Below, piece by piece: positions 1 to 11,319 of a DNA stretch of 64,000 nt; the first letter of the stretch is position 1; every line of letters starts with the position of its first letter. This DNA is from Akebia trifoliata (taxonomy: Eukaryota; Streptophyta; Magnoliopsida; Ranunculales; Lardizabalaceae), in contig JADQWC010000526.1 of NCBI GenBank assembly GCA_017979445.1, forward strand, positions 682,001 to 746,000. Direction: 5' to 3'. A program made the position numbers and the translations under genes. The notes beneath the pieces are model-generated. The model ran no database searches. It was given only the letters and a program-made list of their open reading frames with translations, and was not told the DNA's origin.

Positions 1-291
1 GATCGTTACATGTATGATGCTGAAATCAGTATTGATAGTTGCATTTCAAGCGGTAGCAAAAATAACAATAATGACAATTACTTTATAGCTACATTTGTAA
101 TGAAGGTGAAAGCAGTCAAAGAATAAATAGTATTAGTTCCACCAACACAAATAAAAGTTTTTCAAAGTAATAATTTTTCTACCACAAATAGTTTTAAGAA
201 ATTATGTAAATGACCTTCTTTGAATCATGTTTATTTCACTAAAAACTAATAATATTCCTTTCTCCAATTGGACTTGGATCCAACTGCTGAT
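1..291. repeat. Remnant repeated at 44,220-44,470
   Basis: No coding potential seen. Bases about 80-290 match 44,250-44,460, where they directly follow the S4 gene shreds of unit 2. The shared text includes a stretch about a tree of small T-rich blocks ending in 'cctttctc' and 'ggatccaactgctga'. This suggests the left edge of the window is the tail of a further degraded unit lying upstream. Confidence 0.5.
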
Positions 292-567
292 CACAACATG
301 AAAAAAACCTATATTTGATGGCCCAAGGCCGTCGAATTTTATAAAATTTGACAGATTGAGGTGTCGAATTTTTCATTGTCAATATTTTTTCCATAGACCA
401 AAACTATCAAATTAATGGAGCATGGGAGAATGTTGTTGGCTCTTAGCCGTCGAATTGGGGAACATAAGAAATTTCAACGACCATGGACCATCAAAATTGG
501 TTATAAAATTTATAGGCTTAGGCCTGTCAAATTTTCTTATCAAATTTTTCGATTTTCACTTGTCTAG
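292..567. mobile_element. CACTA-like MITE, degraded
   Basis: Begins CACAACATGAAAAAA and ends near TTTTCACTTGTCTAG. It is similar over its length to 34,103-34,382, where the right end is the better preserved TTTTCATGTAGTA. The ends are close to the CACTACAAGAAAA-type termini of plant CACTA (En/Spm) elements. Inside it are several short inverted copies of a 'gtcgaatttt'-type motif. It has no coding capacity. Confidence 0.45.
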
Positions 568-959
568 GTCCAATCCAAGAAGAATGTGCCACACTGCCAT
601 GTATCTTGTAGGGTCGATAGCAATCCAACTTCTTGTTTCATAGGATCTAGATAGTCTATTTTATGATCAATTGAATCAAATTCAAGGCCCTAGGTCAAGT
701 ATTCAATTTTTCTTTTTTTTAAATGGAAGAAATATTATAGAGATAAGAAAAAATACACCCTTGAATTTCTTTATTTATTGCCACTTGCTCCGTTGATTGC
801 TCACCTGCTTCAATTATAATTCTATAATCTATGTTTAGTCGGTGGAAACTAATCCTTCAATAAGATTCTTACTGTTTTCAAGTGACTAGATTATTAATAT
901 CCTCCTAGTTGGTCTTTGTGTGTATTAGGTGGAGGCACATTTGAATAAATAAGTTGAAA

Positions 960-1570
960 GATACCATCCCCACTCAAAAGTCATCAAAGCTTTTCTCATC
1001 TCATCTTTCCTCTCTGCATCTCTCCTATTCAGAAGAAATCCTAATCCATAGGCGACTGCGAAACAGGTACGAAACCAAAATCCTCTCTCTTAAAAATATA
1101 TTATTATTATTATTGCGTTTAAGATTTTAAACTTCAAAGAAAAGTCTGAATCAGTGCAGGTAACTAATCCCACAATAGAGAGAAGACAAGAGAAGATATA
1201 AATTACCAAAACTCTTGTAAGTGGTTATATTTTCTTTCCATTTGTATGATGGTTTTTATCATTTCTTTTAATTTCCTTATTTTAATGGGTGGGTTGGGTT
1301 CCGTTGACGCAAGAAATAACACAAGATCAAAATCCAACTGTTGGTAGTTATTCTTGAGATAATTATCATAGGGATTTGCAAAAAATCCTAACCGTTGGAT
1401 TATTTGATTAGTTAAGCGTATGTTGTTCTCTTTTTTTCTTTAATTTTTTGGGAAATTTTTTACTTACCTCTCTTGATAATGAACCATATTTAATACACTT
1501 CTCTCGATTGAAAATAAAAATGAGTTGCCTTATTGATCAAGGTCACCTAGTCAATCAATAAATGTACAGA
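960..1570 (+). other. Orphan 5' leader segment with UTR-like exons
   Basis: Closely similar to 33,480-33,940. Both hold a pyrimidine-rich leader (about 990-1,030), then GGCGACTGCGAAACAG followed by GTACGA (donor-like, about 1,063), a T-rich intron-like stretch, TGCAG (about 1,160), a purine-rich block of about 55 bases, and a second donor-like TAAGTGG. No open reading frame follows. The 33.3 kb copy is preceded by a 40-bp block also found upstream of the NLR copies, so I infer this is the 5' end of a lost gene copy. That no ATG or coding exon follows is directly visible. Confidence 0.4.
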
Positions 1571-1625
1571 TCAAGTAGTCTATATAGTTGTCATGACTCA
1601 TGTGGATTGCAAATAAGGTCTTTCA

Positions 1626-1735
1626 TAGGAATCGTAGATTTGCATGCCTCGGGATACACAATTGCACTTCCCCATAAAAAGTGTATCCCGAGTGAATCGT
1701 GTATCCCGAGGGGTGTAGATCTACAATTCCCGAAC
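1626..1735. repeat. Foldback/MITE-like inverted repeat
   Basis: Two arms of roughly 34 bases read as near-perfect inverted copies; each contains CTCGGGATACAC or its complement GTGTATCCCGAG. A third direct copy of GTGTATCCCGAG lies between them. It would form a strong hairpin. No gene is seen here, and the open frames on both strands only reflect the palindrome. Confidence 0.6.
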
Positions 1736-1839
1736 ATGTCACATCAAGGGTGTCGATTGAGTATGCCACATGGGTAAGTAAGGAATATTTTGCAAATTTC
1801 AATAGGAATATCAATAACCCTTTCACATCAATGCATACC

Positions 1840-2980
1840 ACATGAGTAGTGGCACTTTAAAATCATATCCCTCATTGACACTTCACCATATTAAGAGTCC
1901 CAACTAGGATGTATATGAGAGGAGACAAAGGGGGATGGTGGTACTTATAGAATCTCCCACCACTGTAAACAATCAGTTCATTCAACTTTGATGAGTCAAT
2001 TTTTCCGGAGACAAAATGTCGTGCTCTTATTATACTATACCACCAAAAGAGTCCTTACCTCTTTGCACAAGAGCGTCTCTAAAATTGAATCTTCATCTTT
2101 CTTATGTACGATCAAACAATAAGAATCTCAAATCTTGATTTTAGCACACTATAGTTGTTTTTAAGTGATGTAAGACATCTATAGTTCTAGTTAGAATCCT
2201 AAGTAGTTTCCTAATTCTAGTAGGATTTGTTTTATTTTCTAGTGATAATAGAATTTCTATTTTCATAGTTACTTTAGGAGTATTATTCTTCACTAGTTTC
2301 TAATTTGTTTTGAAGTTTCTACTTTTTCCTAAATTCGTTTTTAATCTTTAGGTTATAATTAGAAAAAAAATTTAAGTGTCCAAATTAAGTTATATTAAGT
2401 TTAGAAAGTCGGTATTATATTATAGATAGATTAAAAAGTTACTTTTTATAGTTTAAAAGATTTATAAATTATTATAGTGAAGTTATTTATATAAGGAGCT
2501 TAAAAAACAAAATTCAATGAAAAAAAAAATATCAATCACTTCACTTTTCTTTCTTAATTACTTTTTAGTTCTTTGAATTTTTGTTTTGATCGATAAGCTC
2601 AGTTTGGAGGATCCCTCCCTTTTATTCATTAAACTTGAACATAATTACACGAAAGATCTCCGGTTACAATGTTCATAAGATCTTGAGGTATTGAATCAAT
2701 ATACTCAATTACAAAAAAAAACTCATTCCCTAATCCAAAAACACCGCAAATGATGAACAAAATAAATTGAGGGAGAAAAAGAATTCCTTTTTCATTGTTT
2801 TCCTTCCATATTTATAAAAGAAGAAAGAAATCAATCCTACTCTAATTGGCATACTTACATAAAAGAAACCAATTCATATTCTAATTGCATACTTACTATA
2901 AATTGTAAATATTATTTATAGTAAGTCTAAAATAGTAAAATCTTAGTCATTTCTTAATTGGATTAAGAATCCTAATTACG
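1840..2980. other. Gene-free AT-rich stretch
   Basis: I see no coding region, RNA gene or clear element boundary here. The sequence is AT-rich with short direct and inverted repeats. Confidence 0.5.
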
Positions 2981-2987
2981 TTAAGAA

Positions 2988-3598
2988 TAATGTTGAAGTA
3001 ACATTGTGAGGGACATCGTGGGAGACATTGTTGTGCATAGAACCATTGATGCTTTCATCAAGATCTCACTCGTATATCGATGAAAAACATCTATGATTCT
3101 AACACACATCCACGTCAGCCAATGTCCCCCACAATGTAACTCCACCACGACTGTTACGTTTATTACTCTCTTCTGCCACAACTTCAGCATCACGATCATG
3201 CTAGAGTTATTCGCGGTAAAATATTTTATAAATAGAAAGTCTAACTTTGACCATAATTTTAGATGGGTAAATGATGCCGAAATGCTTCCGCAAGTTACGC
3301 TTGTGGAATGAGCACTTGGGCGTTTTGCGGCGTAGCCCTCTGAGTCCTCTTTCCAATGCTTTTGGAATCGTCAAATTTTAAGTCCATATGATAAAGTTAT
3401 ACTTAAATTACTATAGGCTATGTATGTAGATTCTCCTAGATCATTCCCACATGCTCCAAGCTTAGCCAAAAAATTTGTTGTTCAATTTGTTTCGAGTCGT
3501 GCTAGAGTAAATCTTGATGAAAAGTATCTATGGTTCTAACACACATCCATGTCAGAAATGTCTCCCACTATGTACATTTTAATGTTACTTCAACATTA
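2988..3598. mobile_element. Foldback transposon with palindromic ends
   Basis: The left end AATGTTGAAGTAACATT and the right end AATGTTACTTCAACATT are inverted copies. The following ~60 bases on each side (GTGGGAGACATT; complement AATGTCTCCCAC; and TAACACACATCCA) are also inverted copies. An inner partial arm lies near 3,100-3,150. It is about 610 bp and non-coding, consistent with a non-autonomous foldback or Mutator-like MITE. Confidence 0.5.
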
Positions 3599-4237
3599 CC
3601 CATTTGTTTCCTCACAATGGAAAACAAAACAACAATCTTGAACTGATCGTGTCGAAATCTGGATTTATGTAAACAATTCTTCATACCTCCAAGATAGGCT
3701 CATTACCTTATTCAAGCAATTAATGGAGTACATTAAGTCCAAACAAATCTAGATTGCTTTGATTTGATTTATTTTCTTTGAAGTTATTACTTGTTTATCA
3801 ATAGAATCTATTGATTCACAAGTTTTCACTACATCATGAAGCCTCCTTTTTTATAGTGTAGTTTCAACAAGAAAACTAAAGGGCTATCGGTTTGGCTTTT
3901 AGGTGGATTGCCTACTTTGATGCTAATTATTAAGGGGTTTAGTCTAGTCTCACTAACGAAACAAGAACACATTAGCGTTTAAAACAAAGCTGAAAGCACA
4001 AGTGCACGATCTCTAAAGCGACAAGTTCATGTTTTACTTTATCAATCTCATCGAGATTCCCTTCGGGCATAATCTTAGTTCAGTATTTTCCTCGAGAGAC
4101 AAACTACATTAACGATTCAATATTGGTTGGCGATCTAATTTCACTGATTAAAAGGATTAGTATCGACTCTTCAACATTTAATGTGAATTGATCATCAAAC
4201 ATGTCATGTCCAAAAATCCTAACACGCATCCCCATTG

Positions 4238-5700
4238 TAGATACGTGAGGTTGTAAATGGTTTTGACCTCATCTACGTGGGTTTAGGAGTCACCATCATC
4301 CAATGTTTAATGTGTGAATGGACACCATAGAAATAAGTTTTTAAAATATATTTTTTTGGTTTGCAACGACTCACTACAATGGAAAGGGGTCTACCTAAGA
4401 ACTAGGTAAGGAAGTTTTGTTGAGGGATAAGAAAGGTATTAAGCACCTATCCCACCCTCAAGTGTTGGTTACCAAAGAATGGCAATAGTGAAATAGAAAT
4501 TTGGTTTTTTTTATAGATATTTTTGAAGTAGAGGAGACGTGAGAAGTGAAGAGTCTAATGGACTATAGATCGGTCTCTAAAATCACAAAATAAAATCATT
4601 GAACTAGCCAAGGATGAAAGTTGTGCTTGTCGGACATTTTTTGTGGACTTGGGACTTGAGTGCAAATTCTCTTGGATTTCACTATTTTGGGTCCTTAAGT
4701 ACTACTATACATTCATTTACTCACTTGGGAGTTATTTTTTGTTGGTTTAGTCCTTGGGACATACACAAATGGATACATTCTTGGCGGAACTTAAATCTTA
4801 TGCATGAAGATGTGTTCCTATGAGACTATTTTTGTTGGCTTAAAAAATAGGTGTAGATCTAGGGAGACTTCCACCTTTGACTCTTAGTCCTTTTGAAATA
4901 TAAAGAAAGTGGTGTGTGGTTATTGTGTATACATGAAATGTTCTCATTGGAACTTATTAATGGACTTATAAAAGAGAATATTACATCATAAAGAGGGATT
5001 ATTCTCTTCCTCCATAACCATGAGAAAGAGTAGCTAAACTAGAAATTTAAGGGAAATTGAAATGAAAACTATACAAGAAATAAAATACTCACTAGATGTT
5101 TATTATGGACGTATAAGGGGAGATTACCTCCATAGAGGGTTACTCTCTGCCACCCAAGACATTTGAAACAAAAGTAATCTAGCTACAACTAAATTACTAG
5201 AAATTAAAATGGTCAAAATAAAAGAAAGGGGTAGTAGAAGTAGGGGATTAGAGAGAATTTATTACATAAACCAGAAATATAAGACTCTTCTCTTTTTTCT
5301 TCTTTCTTCTTCCTTCTTCTTTTTGGTATAGGTTTCTATGATGTATGAGACTAGATTTGGGCAGGGTTTGGGGGTACTAGAAAGCTTCAAGGAGAGAAAA
5401 TGGCAGAATTTTGAGTCTTAGAATTGTCGATCTCTCAATGGCCTTAGATGGGTCCTCTATTTATGTGCTCTTAGGAGACCCTTGAGGATAAATTTGTCTA
5501 ATTTCCTTAAGTTCCCAGTATTCACAAGAAAACTATCGTTGGGGGGATCCTTAATCATTTGAATGACATTTTTGGTAAAGTAATGTATTTTATGTTGCAC
5601 ACTAGTGAGTCGAAAAGGCAAGTCAGATTCTCGTATTATGATCTAATTTATGCACATCATGCCTAAACCAACACGATATTTCTATTACATCATATACAAT
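4238..5700 (+). mobile_element. Diverged LTR, same family as 19,323 solo LTR
   Basis: Starts TGTAGATACGTGAGG, closely resembling the start of the solo LTR at 19,323 (TGTAGATGCATGATT). It then follows the same order of blocks: a 'gagtcaccatc' block, and a 'ttaagcacc...ggtggttacc'-type block at about 4,440-4,470 matching 19,529-19,562. T/C-rich tracts lie near 5,280-5,330. The right boundary is uncertain. No gag or pol is seen. Likely an old solo or partial LTR of a Tat/Ogre-type Gypsy element; the class is an inference from the LTR ends. Confidence 0.4.
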
Positions 5701-6120
5701 TAAGGAATTTTGTGCACCGTTACAATCCACACACCATAGCATTTCACACACAAGAGTACAAATTTGTTGTGAAAAGTGTTTTGTGCTAAGCTGATGAACA
5801 GCTATGATTTTACCATGTGTCCTTAAAATCCAAAAGCTCTTAGCCGTTCAAAAATTCTCTCCTTAGAGTTTCTCTCCACCGACTAATCTAGTGTATTTTT
5901 ATTTTTTTTAATACACATGGCATCATGCCATTGGTCAATCAACTTAGCACGGAAATTTTAAACAACTAATTCGTACTCCACAATGAAGGCATCTAGAATT
6001 ACAAATTAAATTGAAAAAAAAAAATCATTAAAAAGGGATTCAACAATGGGAGGACAACATCCAGTTTTTACTAAATTAAGCACCTGAAAATTATGCAATC
6101 AATTACTAATATTGGATTTG
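5700..6120. other. Gene-free stretch
   Basis: No coding, RNA or repeat signal that I can support. It separates the old LTR from the left edge of unit 1. Confidence 0.5.
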
Positions 6121-6122
6121 AG

Positions 6123-6520
6123 GCATTGTTTTAAATCTCGGTATCGTCCTTGAACAAGACAAATAAACATAGTGACTCACATATGCAAAATCTCGCGAGA
6201 AAAACTAGATGACTCAAACGATATTGAAAATATCAGCCAAGTCAATAAAACTCATTCGTGTCAATCGGGATTTTTTATATTTTAATTAAAATAGTTAATT
6301 TAAAAAAAATTAAGCATTTAGTATATAAATAAAATATGATTTTATTACTAAACATCTTCTAATCTACCTTATTTTCTTAAAAAAATTATAATTCTTTTTA
6401 TATAAATATTTATGAAAAAATAATTGTAACCTGAGTTAAATGGTTTCTCTCTTCCGAGACAACTCGGTCTCATTCATGAATGACACAAGACGTCAATATG
6501 AGTTTTGAAACCATGGTCTA
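6123..6520. repeat. Dispersed repeat 'A' at left edge of unit 1
   Basis: An AT-rich, non-coding block that also occurs at about 35,130-35,495 and, more diverged, at about 10,300-10,880, 39,380-39,960 and 45,450-46,060. It begins near 'ttttaaatctcggt' and ends 'gttttgaaaccatgg'; the other copies begin with the inverse 'catggtttcaaatc', so the ends are inverted repeats of about 14 bases. Probably a MITE family flanking the small LTR element on both sides. Confidence 0.45.
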
Positions 6521-6675
6521 TAATAATTTCTTTTTTAAGAATTTAGTCTTCAGCCTCTAGATTCTAGTTCTTCAACATTCAAATCACTATAACAAATTAG
6601 GTACTTTCAATTTCATAGTTGTTTCATTTTGCGTCGAATTGGCTCATTTGAAACTAGATGACTCGACCAAGATAG

Positions 6676-9600
6676 TGTGAAATGATGATATTTGATTTAT
6701 TATTTGTGATAATTACATGAACCTAATAGGGTTTATATAGAAACTAATAACAAACTCTATCAAATTAGATAACCACAATCAATTCAAATCTTTAACTAAT
6801 CTACTATATCTAAATCTTCATTGATATGATTTGGTGTATCATTGTACACCTTATTACAACGCCCCTCAAACTAATGGTGATCAAGGATCAACTTTAGTTT
6901 GTTGAAAAATTAATAATTTCAAAGAGAAGGATGGTCAAAGAAGAGCCTTCAATGCTAATACGAGTTGAAAAAACAATGTTGATGTCGTTAAAATCCACGA
7001 AATCTGCTTAACTTGTTGTGGTTGTTTGCCTGAAAAAAAATGATGTATCTAAATCAAAGGAGCTAACCGCTCAACTCAAATGGGCCATGATTGATTTTGG
7101 CTAGACCGAAACCTGGCGGATTTTAATCCGAAAATGTGATTTCTAATGGGCTAGAAAAATGAGCTCTATGTCGGCTCCATGGGCTCAATCATTGGCAATG
7201 ACCTCTATTGGGTCTTAAACATGAAAATGGGTCTCTATGGACCATAATGAGCTTGATCGTAAATGATTGAAAGGCTCATGTGGATCTAGGGAGCTTTGGG
7301 CAATATCAAACCAATAAGCATTTTTACTTACCCAAAAAAAAAAACACACATAAGCATTTTAAGCCAGAAAAATGGTCCTCATGTGTTTGGACTCAAACTT
7401 GGATGTTGCAATGGTTGTGGAATAGATTGTTGTATAAGTTGGGCTTTGGATTTGCTGTATACCATATACAAGACGTACCAAATCAGTCTTGCTTATATAC
7501 CCATTATGATGTCTTGTCAGACCCCAAATTTTGAATCCAATGACCCGACTCAATATTTTGGTCCAATTCAAATATCTATAACCCAGGTGTGATTGACATG
7601 ACATTTAATTTAATTTAAAAATATTAATTAGATTAAATTCAAATAAATATATAAATAAAGAGAAAAACAAACATATTAATCTCTAATAGCTAACTAGTTT
7701 TGAGATACCTACTGTTTTGAAAATTATAAATCGGTGTAGGAAATTCATATCAATATTCATAATATCAATTCGGAAACTTTAAGAAATATATTAATAATTT
7801 AAAAATGTATTCATGACTAATAAAAATACTAAACACCTCCAAATATGATAAAATCTATTTTTTTTATCTAACCTACTGATGTTCAATCAACTTACTAATT
7901 TGTAGGATTTTTAAAGAATTCGTTATAAATTGAAATAAAGAAATGTCATAGTCTATATTCAAGAGTAAAAATTAAGGATTATGAAAATAATAAATAAATA
8001 CTGCACTATATGGTATTTTCAATGAGAATATGTTTTTTTTTTTTTTTAAATACCAAAACGGAGTAAAGATAGGTGAAAAACTCCACAACTTTCATGTTTT
8101 ACATATTTTCAAAATATGAATAAAAATAGGTTTGATTGAAAATCAATAATATAGTATTTTATTATAGAAAATAATCATAAATTTTCATTAGTGATAAATA
8201 TGTTTAAAATACCAAATGATCAAGGTAATTCCTAAAAAGATTCTTACAACTTCTCAAGCATATGAGAAGCCTATGATAAAAATTTCAAGTAAAAGGCTTA
8301 TCTATGGAGATCATGAAAATTACAAAAATATAAACATCAAATGATCCACCAAAACTTTATTTATTCATCAAAACAAATTCTCCTTAAAAATATAGTCAAT
8401 GCAAAAATCGTGACTCCAATTTAGAAAAAGAAATTATATCTTAAAATAAATAAAAGATAATAATTTCCTAAATTTTATTCTCCACTCCCATTACACTAAT
8501 TTCCCAAGTAAACATAACTTGAAAATGTTAATCGCAAGGGTGAGTTTGATAAATCTAAAATATTTCATATAAAATTAATTAATCTAACTATATTTATTTA
8601 CAAGACAATCAATGATGCAAAAAAAAAAAAAATGTGAATGCATGAGGTCTACACACCTAAACTGACTATTACTTGGGTTAGTCAATCGTTAACTATAATC
8701 CGATCAATTATCCGGCTTGGCCAACCGTTAGGTCATTTCTATACACAAAATGTTCTATACAGGATTTTATCACTTATATTTTTTTTCAATTACAACTTCC
8801 TCTCATCGTTATATGCAATGCATGATTATAATATAATTCACCACACTTTATGCACAAGTATGATCATTCAAGAATTAAATCACAAATCTATATTAACATT
8901 CAAAAGCATAATTATTTATGTAAATTTATTTGATATAATTCGTTTATAGAATACAAAAATTTTCTATTGATCTCATAATTATATTTTTAGTAGATCTAAA
9001 ATTCAATTTCTATTAAAAGCTAAAGAAATTGTAATAAAGTATTTAGCTAATTTTTTTATATGAATTGTAAAAGATCCAACAAAACTCTCTTTACCAAAAT
9101 CGCAATACTACTCAAATTAGGTTTTCTTTACAACAAGAAATTTGGATCCACCACTTTGTTTCCTACATTGTTTGATTCGTCTTATATGAAAACTGAATCG
9201 ATTTTATTTTGAGTTTCATTTCTTAGGTCTTGATAAAACCTTCGTAAAAATCAAAAGGATTTCAATGATAAAACTAGATGATGACTAGTGTTAAAGAAAC
9301 TTAAGAAAGTAAAATACTACAATGGGATTAGGGTTTTAGTATTTATAGTGTTAAAAGGATGTAACGGTCATTATTCAATTTGTTTTGTTTTAATTGAAAA
9401 GCCAACGTCCTGAATTTCGATTTTCGCAATCTTATAGTCTATTTCGGTGCGAATCTAATGGTATAATCGGTTTTATTAAATTCCAACTTTAAAAAAATCT
9501 CCAATATGTTGACCTACAAATTTCGTCGAGACATGTGTTTAAAAATCGAGGGCGTTACATGTCTTGTCTAGCAACTAAAATTGATTTTTTCTTCGCATTT

Positions 9601-10267
9601 TTTCTTTTCCTTCCTGGACTTGGCTAACCTAAAATGTTAGGAATCTTAAGAGGTAGGCTTTATCTCCAACAAGTAATCCTTTAAGAAATATTTGTTGAGG
9701 TGATACTTGGATGATCTTCAGGGAGGAATCATAGATCTGATCTTGTTGATTCGTGTGGAGCCAACTTTTTTTATCGTCTTCTTCTGATCTTAGATTTGCA
9801 TGTGTACGTCTTTCACAATAGATATTTGAAGAAAGATCTGAACAAGAATAGGTGATCTTTTTATGTGTCGATGTAGGGATTTAGACGATAGAAGTTTTGA
9901 GTGCTCATGTGATGTTTGATGAAATATAAAAAAGAGATGAAATTCTATGAAATTGATGAATTGGATTCCGCCAACATATGACCACACCACCGGTGAAAGA
10001 ACGACACAACGGGATTGGTGTGCTCATTGGAGCTTGAGCTTTCATACCATGTAAAATGCTAATATATGATTTATTTTTTATGATGATTACATGACCCAAA
10101 TGGGGTTTATATAGACACTAGTAACAAACTCTAAGAGATTAAATAAACACAATTAGTTCAAATCTCTAACTAATCTATCATATTTAAATCTCCATAAATC
10201 TTCATAGATATGATTCTGTGTAATCATTGTACACATTATTACAATGCTTCACATCTAATACTCTAAC
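6676..10267 (-). mobile_element. Small non-autonomous LTR retrotransposon (TRIM-like), unit 1 copy
   Basis: Two similar LTRs of about 190-220 bp lie at 6,676-6,861 and 10,050-10,267. They start TGTGAAAT or TGTAAAAT and contain a 'ggtttatatag' block. Immediately left of the right LTR is the complement of a degenerate initiator-Met-tRNA primer site (TGGTATGAAAGC here; TGGTATGAGAGC in unit 2, 11 of 12 against TGGTATCAGAGC), which puts the element on the minus strand. In unit 2 a polypurine tract (complement of TTCCCCCTC) lies next to the other LTR. Without the nested solo LTR the internal part is about 1.1 kb and has no gag/pol frame. The left LTR inner end is deleted here. Confidence 0.7.
7515..9559 (+). 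mobile_element. Solo LTR nested in the TRIM-like element, unit 1
   Basis: Starts TGTCAGACCCCAAATTTTG and ends GAGGGCGTTACA, typical ends for plant Gypsy LTRs. It is flanked by a perfect 5-bp target duplication TGTCT at 7,510-7,514 and 9,560-9,564. About 2.05 kb, with no internal coding region and no second LTR, so it is a solo LTR left by recombination. The equivalent element is at 36,553-38,654 in unit 2 (TSD TATCT/TGTCT, slightly decayed), and its right end survives at 44,490-44,727 in unit 3. The insertion therefore predates the unit duplications. Confidence 0.8.
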
Positions 10268-10561
10268 CAATAATACAGATTCTTAAACCTCCTCCTTAGC
10301 ATGGTTTCAAATCTTGTTCGAGGCCGAGATAACTTGCCCAAGCCATCTCGATGTCATTTAACAATATTTTGAAAATCTCATCTGATGGTAAAACTCGATT
10401 GAATCAATCAAGATTTTGTATATTTTAATTAAAATAATTAATTTTGTTAGAATTTTAATATTTATTATCAAAATTAAATATGAATTTATGATTAGACATA
10501 TTCTAATATTCCCTTTTTCATAAAAACATTTATAAATTATTTCATATAAATATACACAAAT

Positions 10562-10690
10562 AGATAAGAGAGCTACTATTCGTACCCCAACTTTTACTTA
10601 TTACACTCCAATTAAAAATAAAAAAGATTAGTGTATGGTTGATAATAAGTAAAAGTTACGTTGGGATGTTAATAGAAGCTCTCTTATTGT
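10562..10690. mobile_element. Short TA-flanked MITE inside repeat A
   Basis: The ends AGAGAGCTACTATT and the complement AATAGAAGCTCTCT, followed inward by CCCAACTTTTACTTATTA and its inverse, give TIRs of about 40 bases around a short loop. The flanking dinucleotide is TA on both sides, as in Tc1/mariner-type MITEs. A further inverted copy of the inner arm sits at about 10,795-10,845. The same arrangement is present in unit 2 (about 39,655-39,780) and unit 3 (about 45,733-45,855). Confidence 0.5.
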
Positions 10691-10940
10691 AAACAACTGA
10701 AATTGTTTGAATGTGTTATAATGTTTTGTAATATTTAATTATAATTTGAGCCAAAACTTTGTTATATTTGAAACGTGTGTTTTAATTTAAGAAATTGGAG
10801 TGTAATAAGTAAAAGTTGGGATACCAATAGAAACTATCATAAATTGTAAACCAGAGTTAAATGCTTTATATCATCCAAGACAACATGAAAGAGATGCAAC
10901 GTTAAAATGGCCAAAATCTTTGGCCAAGCACAATACAATT

Positions 10941-10980
10941 GTTAGATCTGCATAGATTTAACAGTGGAGATCGTTTAAAA
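10941..10980 (+). promoter_or_regulatory. 40-bp block conserved upstream of each NLR copy
   Basis: Reads GTTAGATCTGCATAGATTTA followed by a conserved AACAGTGGAGATCGTTTAAAA-like half. The same block recurs at 33,321-33,360, 40,021-40,060 and 46,108-46,147. In units 1 and 2 it lies about 340-380 bases before the NLR start codon and just before a C/T-rich leader. Conservation in the 33.3 kb copy, where most surrounding sequence has diverged, hints at a promoter element; a shared MITE remnant is the alternative. Confidence 0.4.
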
Positions 10981-11319
10981 ACTAATCTTTTTTAAAGTTT
11001 AATTTAATTACATCCCCCCACCTCTCAAATTGTATTGCAAACCCCATACTTTTTCTCTCCCTTTGTCACATAACATGCACTATGTTCGCTCCCTCTCTCT
11101 TTACAATCCCCTGTTTCTTGATTTCCTAATTAATTTTTTTTTTTTCGATTTTTTTTTTCGCTTCAAGAGAGAAATTATGTGGATGATGAGAGGGAAATAT
11201 AGAAAAGATAACAAGCACACATACATGTATTATTGTAATTACACAGAGAAACTTTAAACTTTACTAACAAAAATGTATACTTGTATTGTTGTAATTACAT
11301 AGAGAAGTTTTACAAGAAA

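Noticed and set aside
1562..1841. Overlapping frames on both strands
   Set aside because: Caused by the inverted repeat at 1,626-1,735; no coding character.
9790..10099. Minus-strand frames conserved at 9,790-10,099 and 44,957-45,266
   Set aside because: Conserved only because the DNA is duplicated. They sit in the non-coding interior of the TRIM-like element and the unit 2 copy does not preserve the frame.
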